Origin: Roseiconus nitratireducens
GTDB lineage: Bacteria; Planctomycetota; Planctomycetia; Pirellulales; Pirellulaceae
Direction of reading: 5' to 3'
DNA length: 64,000 nt
Assembly: GCF_008629675.1 (NCBI RefSeq)
Contig: NZ_VWOX01000005.1
Span: 311,001-375,000, forward strand
This document shows, one piece after another, positions 53,901 through 60,837 of the stretch (position 1 is the first letter of the stretch; the number at the start of each line of letters is the position of its first letter). The notes below the pieces were generated by a model. The model saw nothing but the letters and a program-made list of their open reading frames with translations, was not told the DNA's origin and did not search any database. Made by a program: the position numbers and the translations under genes.

Positions 53901-55094
53901 GTCGACGGCGGTGACATGGACACCGCAAACAATTCGGCCACGGCGACCACCGACGCCACGCCAGAATTCGATGTGACGATCGACAAGACGGTCGATGACA
54001 GCACGCCGGACCCCGGCAGCAACGTTACCTACACGATTGACCTGACCAACGATGGTCCCAGCACGGCCACCGGAGTGATTCTGACCGATGACGTGCCGAC
54101 CGGCTTGACGTTCGTCAGCGGGACGCTGGATGGTCAGTCCGCAACGCTATCCGGCTCCACGGTCACCTTCCCGGAGATCACGCTGGAAGATGGCGAAACC
54201 CTGACCGCAACCCTGGTGTTCACCGTCGGCATCGACGCCGACGGTACCATCACCAACACGGCATCGGTGACCGCCGACGACGGCGAAACCGACACCGAAA
54301 ACAATTCCGACCAGGCGGCGATCACCGCGTCTCCGATTGCGGACCTGACCGTCACGAAAACCGTCGATGAAACGGCAGCCCAAATCGGGGAGACGCTGAC
54401 GTACACAATCACGGTAACCAATGACGGCGTCTCCACCGCCATTGACTCCGAAGCCGTGGATACCCTGCCCGCCGACTTCAATTTCGTCAGCGGCACGGGC
54501 CCGAACGACGAAGCGCTGACCGTCAGCAACGGGACGATCACCGTCGACGGTGGAGACCTGGCTCCGGGAGAAAGCTTCACGTTCACGGTCTCCGGCACCA
54601 TTGACACGGACGCCACCGGCACGCTGACGAATAACGTCGCCGTGACGACCGCAACGACGGAATCCAGTACCGCCAACAACTCGGCCTCCGCCGCCACCAC
54701 GGTGGATCCCGTCACCAGCACGATCTCCGGAACCGTCTACGTTGACAGCAACAACAACGGCGTCCAGGACTCCGGCGAAGAAGGCATCGAGGGAGTCGAA
54801 CTTCGGCTCAGCGGTACCGACAGCCAAGGCAATCAGATCAACCGTGTCGTCACCACCGATGCGGACGGGGTGTACGAATTCGACCAACTTCCCGCGGGGA
54901 CCTATCGCATCGATCAGGTTCAGCCGGACGGATTCCGCAGCGGACAAGAAACCGTCGGCACCGGTGCCACGGCCACGGCGGTCGACAACGCGTTCACGGA
55001 TCTGGAACTTGGCGTGGACACCGATGCCATCGATTTCAATTTTGCCGAACTAGAAGAGCGACTATCGAAGCGACGATTCCTTGCATCGTCCTGA
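50901..55094 (+). CDS. giant secreted surface protein with SdrD-B and six DUF11 repeats
   Basis: The product has about 1,397 residues. The N-terminus contains LRLESLAKRELLASDLG, the LE-x-x-x-R-x-LLA type motif. SdrD-B/Cna-B-like domains (DxDGxYRF signature) occur near the start, again near 360-430 (DAGEPGIEGVVVDLY) and at the C-terminus (NNNGVQDSGEEGIEGVELRL). Between the last two lie six DUF11-type repeats of about 110-130 residues, each with ITK or a similar start, TYTI-V-N-GP and DxLP-x-x-x-TF. The last residues are LEERLSKRRFLASS. Composition is very acidic and Thr-rich. Likely a surface or exported adhesin-like protein. Start ATG at 50901. A strong terminator follows at 55208. Confidence 0.9.
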   Translation: MVWQRMIQRLRRRNRRSNNTCHETNPRRSLRLESLAKRELLASDLGVITGVSYIDLTGDGLTADDTRLEGVTVELFRDVDANGVLDAADGAAIDSQVTDADGQYRFAGLNADTFFVVQQNAAGDILEPGPVAVTIADDSGALLVTIDDFTTTAQDVMATTTVATDSSSLEATETLGGFRDMSVTRTSDIGVINVVTDPPPDLLSVGSQTESEGVVLLQYDGDDNSLTLDPTGLGGIALAGGASTDPVDPGTGILIDGSYQNAGDQITVRIYTDADNFATATADIPEDTGVVGEQEQIFIPFADFTATGTPNFNDVGAIEFEITVSANNDGTFVNFNSLGSNVQTVNLANTQLMSLGGNVFRDAGGGTDTNNGMLDAGEPGIEGVVVDLYAEPEGGGAIDPSNQTPIQSTTSDADGNYRFDELAPGDYVVVIPQSEFAETEPLFGFVTSTGNDPVPDPNDDVVGDDNGEFVEGVGLVTGVVELTVGGESVDDGDTDSNTNLTVGFGVVPTIDLQVTKTLDETASDLQEGGTAFFDITFQNGGPADATNVVLTDVLPAGLTLDPTNSDFGSFTPTIDGQNVSINVGSLASGATGSIRIAADIATGQTADLTNTVSIDGDEVDVDPDNNTDDAVLDLVNTDLEITKSDNTDGPVVAGEQFTYTIKVSNVGPDDATGVIATDNLPDDVTFVNATFVTGSGTVTEDPTGSGDLTIEIGDLAANGEVTVDIVVLVNSDAADMLTNQASVTSTPNNDNNPSNDTVQEMTDVERNVDVEITKTTTDTATAGGQLTYTIDVSNAGPSDARDVEVTDTLAAALTFVSFDAGTTDVTIDQTGQDLTFDVGTLASGETKTFTITVDLASSATGTLSNTVDVTTTDNDTDNTNDSDTLDLAVGTATDLVLTKEVDAATAVPGEDTLTYTFTISHDTDSASDSGEVTFTDALPAGVTGVTIDAPEATSSGFDTDMQTVTIVFDPIPIGQTRTFTVTASVNEDATGTIENTGSITVDGGDMDTANNSATATTDATPEFDVTIDKTVDDSTPDPGSNVTYTIDLTNDGPSTATGVILTDDVPTGLTFVSGTLDGQSATLSGSTVTFPEITLEDGETLTATLVFTVGIDADGTITNTASVTADDGETDTENNSDQAAITASPIADLTVTKTVDETAAQIGETLTYTITVTNDGVSTAIDSEAVDTLPADFNFVSGTGPNDEALTVSNGTITVDGGDLAPGESFTFTVSGTIDTDATGTLTNNVAVTTATTESSTANNSASAATTVDPVTSTISGTVYVDSNNNGVQDSGEEGIEGVELRLSGTDSQGNQINRVVTTDADGVYEFDQLPAGTYRIDQVQPDGFRSGQETVGTGATATAVDNAFTDLELGVDTDAIDFNFAELEERLSKRRFLASS

Positions 55095-55207
55095 CCGGGT
55101 CAACCGAGTGGCCGCGGCGCGTTTCTCAGGGAGCCGGTGAAGAACTGAAACGCGACCGACAGACGGCCCTCGGAAAAACCGGTCTGGATCAAGCAAGGAA
55201 CTGCGAG

Positions 55208-55245
55208 ACGCACGGCCTTTCGGGGGGAAGGCCGTGCGTTTTTTT
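55208..55245 (+). terminator. strong intrinsic terminator after the giant surface protein
   Basis: A 12-bp perfect GC-rich stem (ACGCACGGCCTT at 55208-55219 with AAGGCCGTGCGT at 55228-55239), an 8-base loop and a T7 run starting at 55239. It lies about 113 bases after the stop codon. Confidence 0.93.
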
Positions 55246-55257
55246 ATGCGAGGAAAT

Positions 55258-55376
55258 AGGGGACGGGGGTCAATAGTGCTAGGAAAAGGGGACGGGGGTC
55301 AATAGTGCAAAGCACCAGAAGGGCCGTTCCGGCTATTGACCCCCGTCCCCTTTTCCAGACGCCGTCCCCTTTTCCA
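55258..55376. repeat. REP-like long inverted repeat (family E)
   Basis: GGAAAAGGGGACGGGGGTCA plus ATAG at 55282-55305 is exactly inverted at 55333-55356 (24 bp, no mismatch). A partial direct copy of the left arm precedes it (55258-55279), and a partial copy of the right arm (CGTCCCCTTTTCCAGACG) follows to about 55380. The GGGGACGGGGGTCAATAG motif resembles repeats mobilised by REP-associated tyrosine transposases, from general knowledge; no such gene is in the window. Confidence 0.85.
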
Positions 55377-55385
55377 GACGCCCAT

Positions 55386-56312
55386 TCAATCTCGATTGCG
55401 TTCCAGAAAGCAAAGCTCTTGATACAGCATTGACGTCTTCGGCATGGCAACGCCGGCCGCCGCCGCGGTGTCGATCGGCGTTCGCAGAATCGTTCGAAGT
55501 TCCATCGGACGGCCGGCCAGGTAGTCCAACCGCATGCTGCTATCGTAGGGAACCATCTGACGCGTGTGGTCGATCGTTTTCTCGATCCATTCGTCTCCGA
55601 TCGATGCTCCGCATGCTGAACCCGCCGCATGGACTTCCGTGATGATGTCACGTACCAGCCGGACCGCATCCTCATCTCCGACCAACTTATCCGTCGAAGC
55701 ATTCAATGCGACCGACAAACCGTTGAAAGGGATATTCCACATCAGCTTGCGCCAGCGGACGGTATTGAGATCTTCGGAAGTTAGAGTTTCGATTCCGGCC
55801 TCCGTCATGTCCCGGCAAATGGACTCGGCCAAACCGATCGTTTGCGAGTTGCATTCCAAGGGGCCAAAAACGATCCGCCCGTAGTCCAGATGCTTGATGT
55901 GCCCGGGCCCCACCTTGTTGCTACACAGAAAACAGCATCCGCCCAGAACGCGCTGCCGGCCGACAAACTCCGCGACTTCCTGCTCGACGCCCAAACCATT
56001 CTGCAGCACAAGGACCGCGCCGCCACCGGACGTTGGTGGCGGCAACAATTGCGGCAGCAAATGATTATTGACCGTTTTCAACGCCAAAATGGTGACGTCA
56101 CACGGCGGCATCGAAGCAACGGACTGGTGCGCGTGAACTTCCGGTAATTCGAAATCACCCCAGTGACTTTCGATCTTGAATCCATTCGCTTTGACGTGGT
56201 CGTAGTCCGAATGCAATAAAAAGTGGACGTCGTGCCCCTGGCGGGCCAGCATGGATCCGTACAGGGCCCCCAGGGCGCCGGAGCCGATGATCGCGTAGCT
56301 GTGTTTTGTCAT
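55386..56312 (-). CDS. 2-dehydropantoate 2-reductase family protein (ketopantoate reductase-like)
   Basis: A 308-residue protein with a Rossmann NAD(P)-binding start, YAIIGSGALGALYGSMLARQ (6-25), where GxGxxG is clear. NGLGVEQEV, the catalytic-region lysine in RWRKLMWNIPFNGLSVAL, and the end domain DYLAGRPMELRTIL (E of the ketopantoate site) fit the ketopantoate reductase family, which makes pantoate for coenzyme A. Several paralogues have other substrates, so panE is not assigned. The ATG at 56312 gives full length. It is the last gene of a minus-strand run after recG. Confidence 0.85.
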   Translation of the reverse strand: MTKHSYAIIGSGALGALYGSMLARQGHDVHFLLHSDYDHVKANGFKIESHWGDFELPEVHAHQSVASMPPCDVTILALKTVNNHLLPQLLPPPTSGGGAVLVLQNGLGVEQEVAEFVGRQRVLGGCCFLCSNKVGPGHIKHLDYGRIVFGPLECNSQTIGLAESICRDMTEAGIETLTSEDLNTVRWRKLMWNIPFNGLSVALNASTDKLVGDEDAVRLVRDIITEVHAAGSACGASIGDEWIEKTIDHTRQMVPYDSSMRLDYLAGRPMELRTILRTPIDTAAAAGVAMPKTSMLYQELCFLERNRD

Positions 56313-56395
56313 GTTGATCCGTGCTGCAAGAGAATTCGCGTCAACCTGCCGCGATTGAGTTCTGATCGATCACACGTTTCAGCCGGGCTGCTCGG

Positions 56396-58579
56396 TCAGG
56401 CCGCGTCGCCAAGATCCAGCCGCTTCCCATAACGACGCAGCACCTGCGCTTTGAGCGCGGTCCATTGGGCGTCGTCCAGATTCGGATCTTCGTCGATCAA
56501 ACGCTGAGCAATCTGCCGCGCGACGTGCAGAATGTCCAGGTCCTCGATCACATTTGCGATCCGCAGAGGCGGCAAACCGCTTTGACGCGCCCCCAGAACG
56601 TCGCCTGGACCGCGGAGCCGGAAGTCGGCCTCGGCCAGTTCAAATCCGTCATCGGTGCTTTCAAAAACCTGCAACCGTTCATACTCCTGCGGCGGTTGCT
56701 GACCGTCGGTAAACACGCAAACGTGCCCGGTATGGGTCCCCCGAGACACCCGCCCCCGCAATTGGTGCAACTGTGCCAAGCCGAATTGTTGCGCCCCCAA
56801 AATCGTCATCACGGTCGCGTTGGGGACGTCGATTCCAACCTCAATGACGGTGGTCGTGACCAGCAAATCGATCTCGCCCTCCGCAAACTCGTTCATCAAC
56901 CGAATCTTTTCCTCATTGCCCAATTGCCCGTGCAGCAAAGCCACGCGACGGTCAGGGAAGGTTTCGCGTTGCAGCTGCCGGAACACCGCCTCCACCGACG
57001 AAACGTCCTCTTCCGATGAGAGCTCGGTCTCCGCGTCATCCGGCAATTCTCCCGGTCCCTGTTGCGTGTTGGCCCCGGATGCACTGACACGCGGCGCGAC
57101 CACGAACCCCTGGCGTCCCTCGTTTAATTGCTGGCGAACAAAGTCCCACCAACGGCGTTGCCATTCCGGCCGGCCCAGGTAAGTCTTGACACTCCCGCGC
57201 CCCGGCGGTTTCTCCCGCAACGTGGTCAGTTCGACATCGCCAAACACGGTCATCGCGACACTGCGTGGAATTGGTGTGGCGCTCATGACCAGGTAGTGAG
57301 GATCGATTCCTCCGCTGCGGAGCGCGACCCGTTGACGGACACCGAACTTGTGCTGCTCGTCGATCACGCACAGCCCCAGACTTTTGAATTCAATTCCGTG
57401 CAACAACGCCTGCGTTCCAACAAGCAGGTCCAATTCGCCGGACGCGGTTTTTGCCATCACGTCCCGCCGTTGGCCGGCAGTCAGCGATCCGCAGATCAGG
57501 CCGATGCGGACACGGCTGTCGGCCAACATTCGGCACAAGGTCTGGTAATGTTGCCGCGCCAGAACCTCGGTCGGTGCCATCAGGACGGCCTGGTGGGAAT
57601 TGCCAACGGCCAACATCATCGCATAGATCGCGACGACCGTCTTGCCGCTGCCGACGTCCCCCTGAAGCAGTCGATTCATTGGGAATTGTCGCCCCATGTC
57701 GCCGGCGATTTCCCTCATCGCTGCTCGCTGATCTCCCGTCAATTCGAAAGGGAACCGGTTGGTGATGCGTGCATCCAACAGAGCGGAACTTGTCAACGGG
57801 CTGGATTGCAAACTGGTGGTCAATTGACGCCGGCGCATGGCCAACGCTAATTGCATGACCAACAATTCTTGAAACACGAACCGGGTCCGGGCCCCCAGCA
57901 GGGCGTCGCGATCTTCGGGACGGTGAATCGCCCTCAGGGCCGTTTGGACATCGGGCAGGGGCGATCGCAGATTCATCCCGCCGGCGCGGAGTGCCTCGGT
58001 GGCTTCCTGACGCAGTGTTTCCGGCAACGCTTCGCTCAGCGAGTCCACCAACGCGTCCGCGGCGGCCGTCACCCAGGCCCGCATTTCGTGTTGCTTGACG
58101 CCTTCGGTCAGCGGATAAATCGGCAGGATTTCAGGCCGATCGATCTCCGACTGCTCGTCCAGGAACGTCACCTTTGGATGAACGAACTCCCATCGCAACC
58201 CGTTCAGTTTGGGCTGGCCGCTGATCATCACCCGTCGGTCAAAGACCAACTGTTCGGCGCGGAAGGGTTGATTGAAAAAGACAATCCGGACCGCCCCCGA
58301 TTCGTTCTCGACCACCGCTCCGAAGATTGATTTTCCTGGACTGCGCGACACCAACTCCGCATCGGTGATGGTCCCAACCAGTGACGCCGGTTCGCCATCC
58401 CGAAGTTGATCAACGGACTTCGGCGGCGCAGGGAACTCGTAGTCACGCGGGAAACAGAACAGCAGGTCACCCACCGTCCGCAATCCAAGCTTTTTCAACC
58501 GGTTTCCGCGCGTCGGACCGACGCCGGGAAGGTACTGGACCGGCGTGGACAAACTGGTTTGAGCGGACGCGTCTGTCAT
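56396..58579 (-). CDS. recG: ATP-dependent DNA helicase RecG
   Basis: The product has about 727 residues. It reverses stalled replication forks and branch-migrates Holliday junctions. The N-terminal wedge/OB domain (residues to about 270) starts with PVQYLPGVGPTRGNRLKKLG, a helix-hairpin-like RecG signature. The helicase part has GDVGSGKTVVAIYA (Walker A), VIDEQHKFGV (DEAH-type box), MSATPIPRSVAMT, and the QLRGRVSRGTH motif VI. The C-terminal RecG tail SGLPPLRIANVIEDL is present. The ATG at 58579 was chosen; the longer frame overlaps the GcvH-like gene. The second helicase of repair in this window besides mfd. Confidence 0.95.
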   Translation of the reverse strand: MTDASAQTSLSTPVQYLPGVGPTRGNRLKKLGLRTVGDLLFCFPRDYEFPAPPKSVDQLRDGEPASLVGTITDAELVSRSPGKSIFGAVVENESGAVRIVFFNQPFRAEQLVFDRRVMISGQPKLNGLRWEFVHPKVTFLDEQSEIDRPEILPIYPLTEGVKQHEMRAWVTAAADALVDSLSEALPETLRQEATEALRAGGMNLRSPLPDVQTALRAIHRPEDRDALLGARTRFVFQELLVMQLALAMRRRQLTTSLQSSPLTSSALLDARITNRFPFELTGDQRAAMREIAGDMGRQFPMNRLLQGDVGSGKTVVAIYAMMLAVGNSHQAVLMAPTEVLARQHYQTLCRMLADSRVRIGLICGSLTAGQRRDVMAKTASGELDLLVGTQALLHGIEFKSLGLCVIDEQHKFGVRQRVALRSGGIDPHYLVMSATPIPRSVAMTVFGDVELTTLREKPPGRGSVKTYLGRPEWQRRWWDFVRQQLNEGRQGFVVAPRVSASGANTQQGPGELPDDAETELSSEEDVSSVEAVFRQLQRETFPDRRVALLHGQLGNEEKIRLMNEFAEGEIDLLVTTTVIEVGIDVPNATVMTILGAQQFGLAQLHQLRGRVSRGTHTGHVCVFTDGQQPPQEYERLQVFESTDDGFELAEADFRLRGPGDVLGARQSGLPPLRIANVIEDLDILHVARQIAQRLIDEDPNLDDAQWTALKAQVLRRYGKRLDLGDAA

Positions 58580-58649
58580 CACTTCACTCGCTGATCCGGA
58601 AACACGACGGCCAGCAGGCACCTCCACCGAGTCTCGCGGGCAGATCCTG

Positions 58650-59180
58650 CTACGCGTTCGCCTGGCCTTTGATGGTCCGCTGGGCAACCTCCCAGGCGCT
58701 CTCCAAGTGTTCAGAATAGCGGTCGGGCGACAACAGTTCCTCGACCGGAACGGCCGCCGTGATTTCAATCAACCAGCCGACGCCATAGGGATCCGCGTTG
58801 ATCAGGGCGGGATCCTCCAGGACGGCGGGATTGATCGCGGAAAGCGTGCCCGCGATCGGCGCGTACAAATCACTTTCGGCTTTCTTGCTTTCAATCGCGC
58901 CAATCATTTGCCGCTTGCCGATCGTGGTGCCGGGATCCAGTTCCCAGTCCAAAAAGTAGACGTCTTGCAGCAACCGCACAGCATAGGCCGACAACCCGAA
59001 CCGCCAGCGGATCTCCGACGACGCATCGGCCGTGCGTTGCGTCCAGTCCAAGAAACGATCGTCGAGCCCGATCGGCCGCGCCCACATGTGATTGGTCGCG
59101 TAACAACGATCGCGAGGAAACTTGGCCGTGAACTCGCCCATTGCGAACGAGAAGAAATCGGCTGCCGGATCGGACTGCAT
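58650..59180 (-). CDS. glycine cleavage H-like lipoyl protein
   Basis: A 176-residue protein with the lipoyl domain signature MIGAIESKKAESDLYAPIAG; by alignment with ESVKAASD of GcvH the lipoylated lysine is K100. NHMWAR near residue 30 matches the N-terminal H-x-W element. The protein is about 45 residues longer than a standard GcvH, with extra sequence (ADASSEIRWRFGLSAYAVRL) before the lipoyl hairpin and at both ends. No gcvT or gcvP is adjacent, so it may serve elsewhere or act in another lipoate-dependent process. 30 bases after the HemN-like gene, 70 before recG. Confidence 0.82.
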   Translation of the reverse strand: MQSDPAADFFSFAMGEFTAKFPRDRCYATNHMWARPIGLDDRFLDWTQRTADASSEIRWRFGLSAYAVRLLQDVYFLDWELDPGTTIGKRQMIGAIESKKAESDLYAPIAGTLSAINPAVLEDPALINADPYGVGWLIEITAAVPVEELLSPDRYSEHLESAWEVAQRTIKGQANA

Positions 59181-59210
59181 ACGGATGACGCTTTCGCGAA
59201 CGAGGACGGA

Positions 59211-60527
59211 TCAGGTGTAGCGGACGTTCCGGTGTTGCGGTTCGAAAAACGCCGGTAGCATCGCGTCCACACGCAGCAAACCGTAACGTGTCAGCTCGAC
59301 CCGCTGGTCGTTGACTTTGGCCCAGCCGTCTTCGACGTATTGGTCCCACTGCTGCTGCCAGTGGCTGACGATATCGATTCCAAACTTTTCCTGGAAGTAG
59401 CTACGGTCAAGGTACCCTCGTTTGAGCAGCAAGATCATCTCGCGGATCAATTTTTGCTCGGGCGTGGGGACATACCCGCGGCCCAGCGGCAGGGATCCAG
59501 ATTCAATCGTGCTGAGGTAGTCCTCCAGTTCCGCCACGTTTTGGTAATGCACGCCGCTGACGTGCCCAAAACTGGCAATGCCGGTGGCCAACAGGTCCGC
59601 TCCCTTCCACAGGTTGTCGCGGTAGGAAAAATTCACCTTCGACGGATCTTTGACCACGGTGTAGGCGCTGCTAACGCTGTAGCCGGCGTCCAGAAACTCA
59701 TTGAAGGCGTAATCGACCCAGGCACGTTTGGTGGCCCAATCCGCGACCGGACTGCTGCCAGAATTCTCCAGAATGTCCTTGCTGTAGACGGTGTTGAACG
59801 GCAACTCCATCTGGTAGATGGTCACGCTTTCCGGAGACATCTCGATGGTCTGGCGGACATTGTTCTTCCAGTTGTCCCAGGTTTCGCCCACCATTCCGGA
59901 AATCAAATCGATGTTGACGTTGGGGAACTCGGCTTCGGCGATCCACTCCCAGGCTCGGAAGACTTGTTTGGACAAGTGGGCTCGCCCGTTCTCCTCGAGC
60001 AATTGATCCGAAAAGTTCTCCACGCCCAGACTCAAACGCGTCACACCCAGTTCTTCGCGAAGCGTCTTGACCTTTGTCTCGCTAAGCGTGCCCGGCTCGC
60101 ACTCAAACGTCACCTCTTCGGCGCCGTCCCAGGTGATGTGCTGTCGAAGGCGTTCGGCCAACTTGGTCAGCTGTTTCGGAGAAAGAAAACTGGGCGTCCC
60201 GCCGCCAAAGTACACGAATCGGAATGGCCGATCCTTCATCACCGCCTGTTGGGAAACCATCGAAATTTCGTTGCACAGCGCGTCGACGTAACGCTGCACT
60301 TCCGGGGCTTTGACGTCGGTGAACACCTTGAAGTAACAAAACTTGCAACGCTTGCGGCAGAAAGGAATGTGCAAGTACAGCCCCAGCGGTGTCGTCTCCT
60401 GCGGGGGACTGCTGAGTGCTTGACGGACGTCATCCAGATAGTCTTTTTTCCACTGACTGTAAGGCGGGTAGTTGGAAATGAAATAGCTGCCGACTTCGGT
60501 TTTGGATTCACTAGCGGCGGATGACAT
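59211..60527 (-). CDS. HemN-like radical SAM protein (oxygen-independent coproporphyrinogen oxidase family)
   Basis: A 438-residue protein. The iron-sulfur motif is C57-RKR-C61-KF-C64 (CxxxCxxC) in LYLHIPFCRKRCKFCYFKVF; GGGTPSFLS and LSLGVENFSDQLLEENGR follow, as in the HemN/HemW family, which binds SAM and [4Fe-4S]. The classic HemN cluster motif ends CGC, whereas here it ends CYF, closer to HemW-type or other family members. Either a haem-chaperone or an oxidase role is possible. The ATG at 60527 is preferred over an upstream one at 60572. Same strand and closely spaced with the GcvH-like gene and recG. Confidence 0.87.
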   Translation of the reverse strand: MSSAASESKTEVGSYFISNYPPYSQWKKDYLDDVRQALSSPPQETTPLGLYLHIPFCRKRCKFCYFKVFTDVKAPEVQRYVDALCNEISMVSQQAVMKDRPFRFVYFGGGTPSFLSPKQLTKLAERLRQHITWDGAEEVTFECEPGTLSETKVKTLREELGVTRLSLGVENFSDQLLEENGRAHLSKQVFRAWEWIAEAEFPNVNIDLISGMVGETWDNWKNNVRQTIEMSPESVTIYQMELPFNTVYSKDILENSGSSPVADWATKRAWVDYAFNEFLDAGYSVSSAYTVVKDPSKVNFSYRDNLWKGADLLATGIASFGHVSGVHYQNVAELEDYLSTIESGSLPLGRGYVPTPEQKLIREMILLLKRGYLDRSYFQEKFGIDIVSHWQQQWDQYVEDGWAKVNDQRVELTRYGLLRVDAMLPAFFEPQHRNVRYT

Positions 60528-60837
60528 GGCGTTATGGGAAAGCGGGTAGCGTGTCAATTTGAACGCAATCATTGTAGCCGGTCGTCAGGCGTTGAGTCAT
60601 CCTGGAACCTGCCGATGACCGCTCGGCCGACCCTTTGCGACCGCCGCGGCGGCGGTTGACACCGCGATTTGCCGTCTGAATCGGTGTGCGTTGCTCGTCG
60701 CGAACCGTTCGTGATCGGAGCGACCGGAGACCCGCGAATGTGGACACGCATTCCCCACGACAGGGCCGGCGGCGTACGGCTTTGCTACCGTCTCTCACGG
60801 TCGCAATGTCTCTCCCGGCACCACGTGCCCGGATCGG
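60528..60837. other. gene-free region upstream of the HemN-like gene
   Basis: 310 bases between the RND exporter stop and the HemN-like start (both minus). A short GC palindrome CCGCCGCGGCGG lies at about 60642-60653. I see no promoter or terminator with certainty. Confidence 0.55.
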
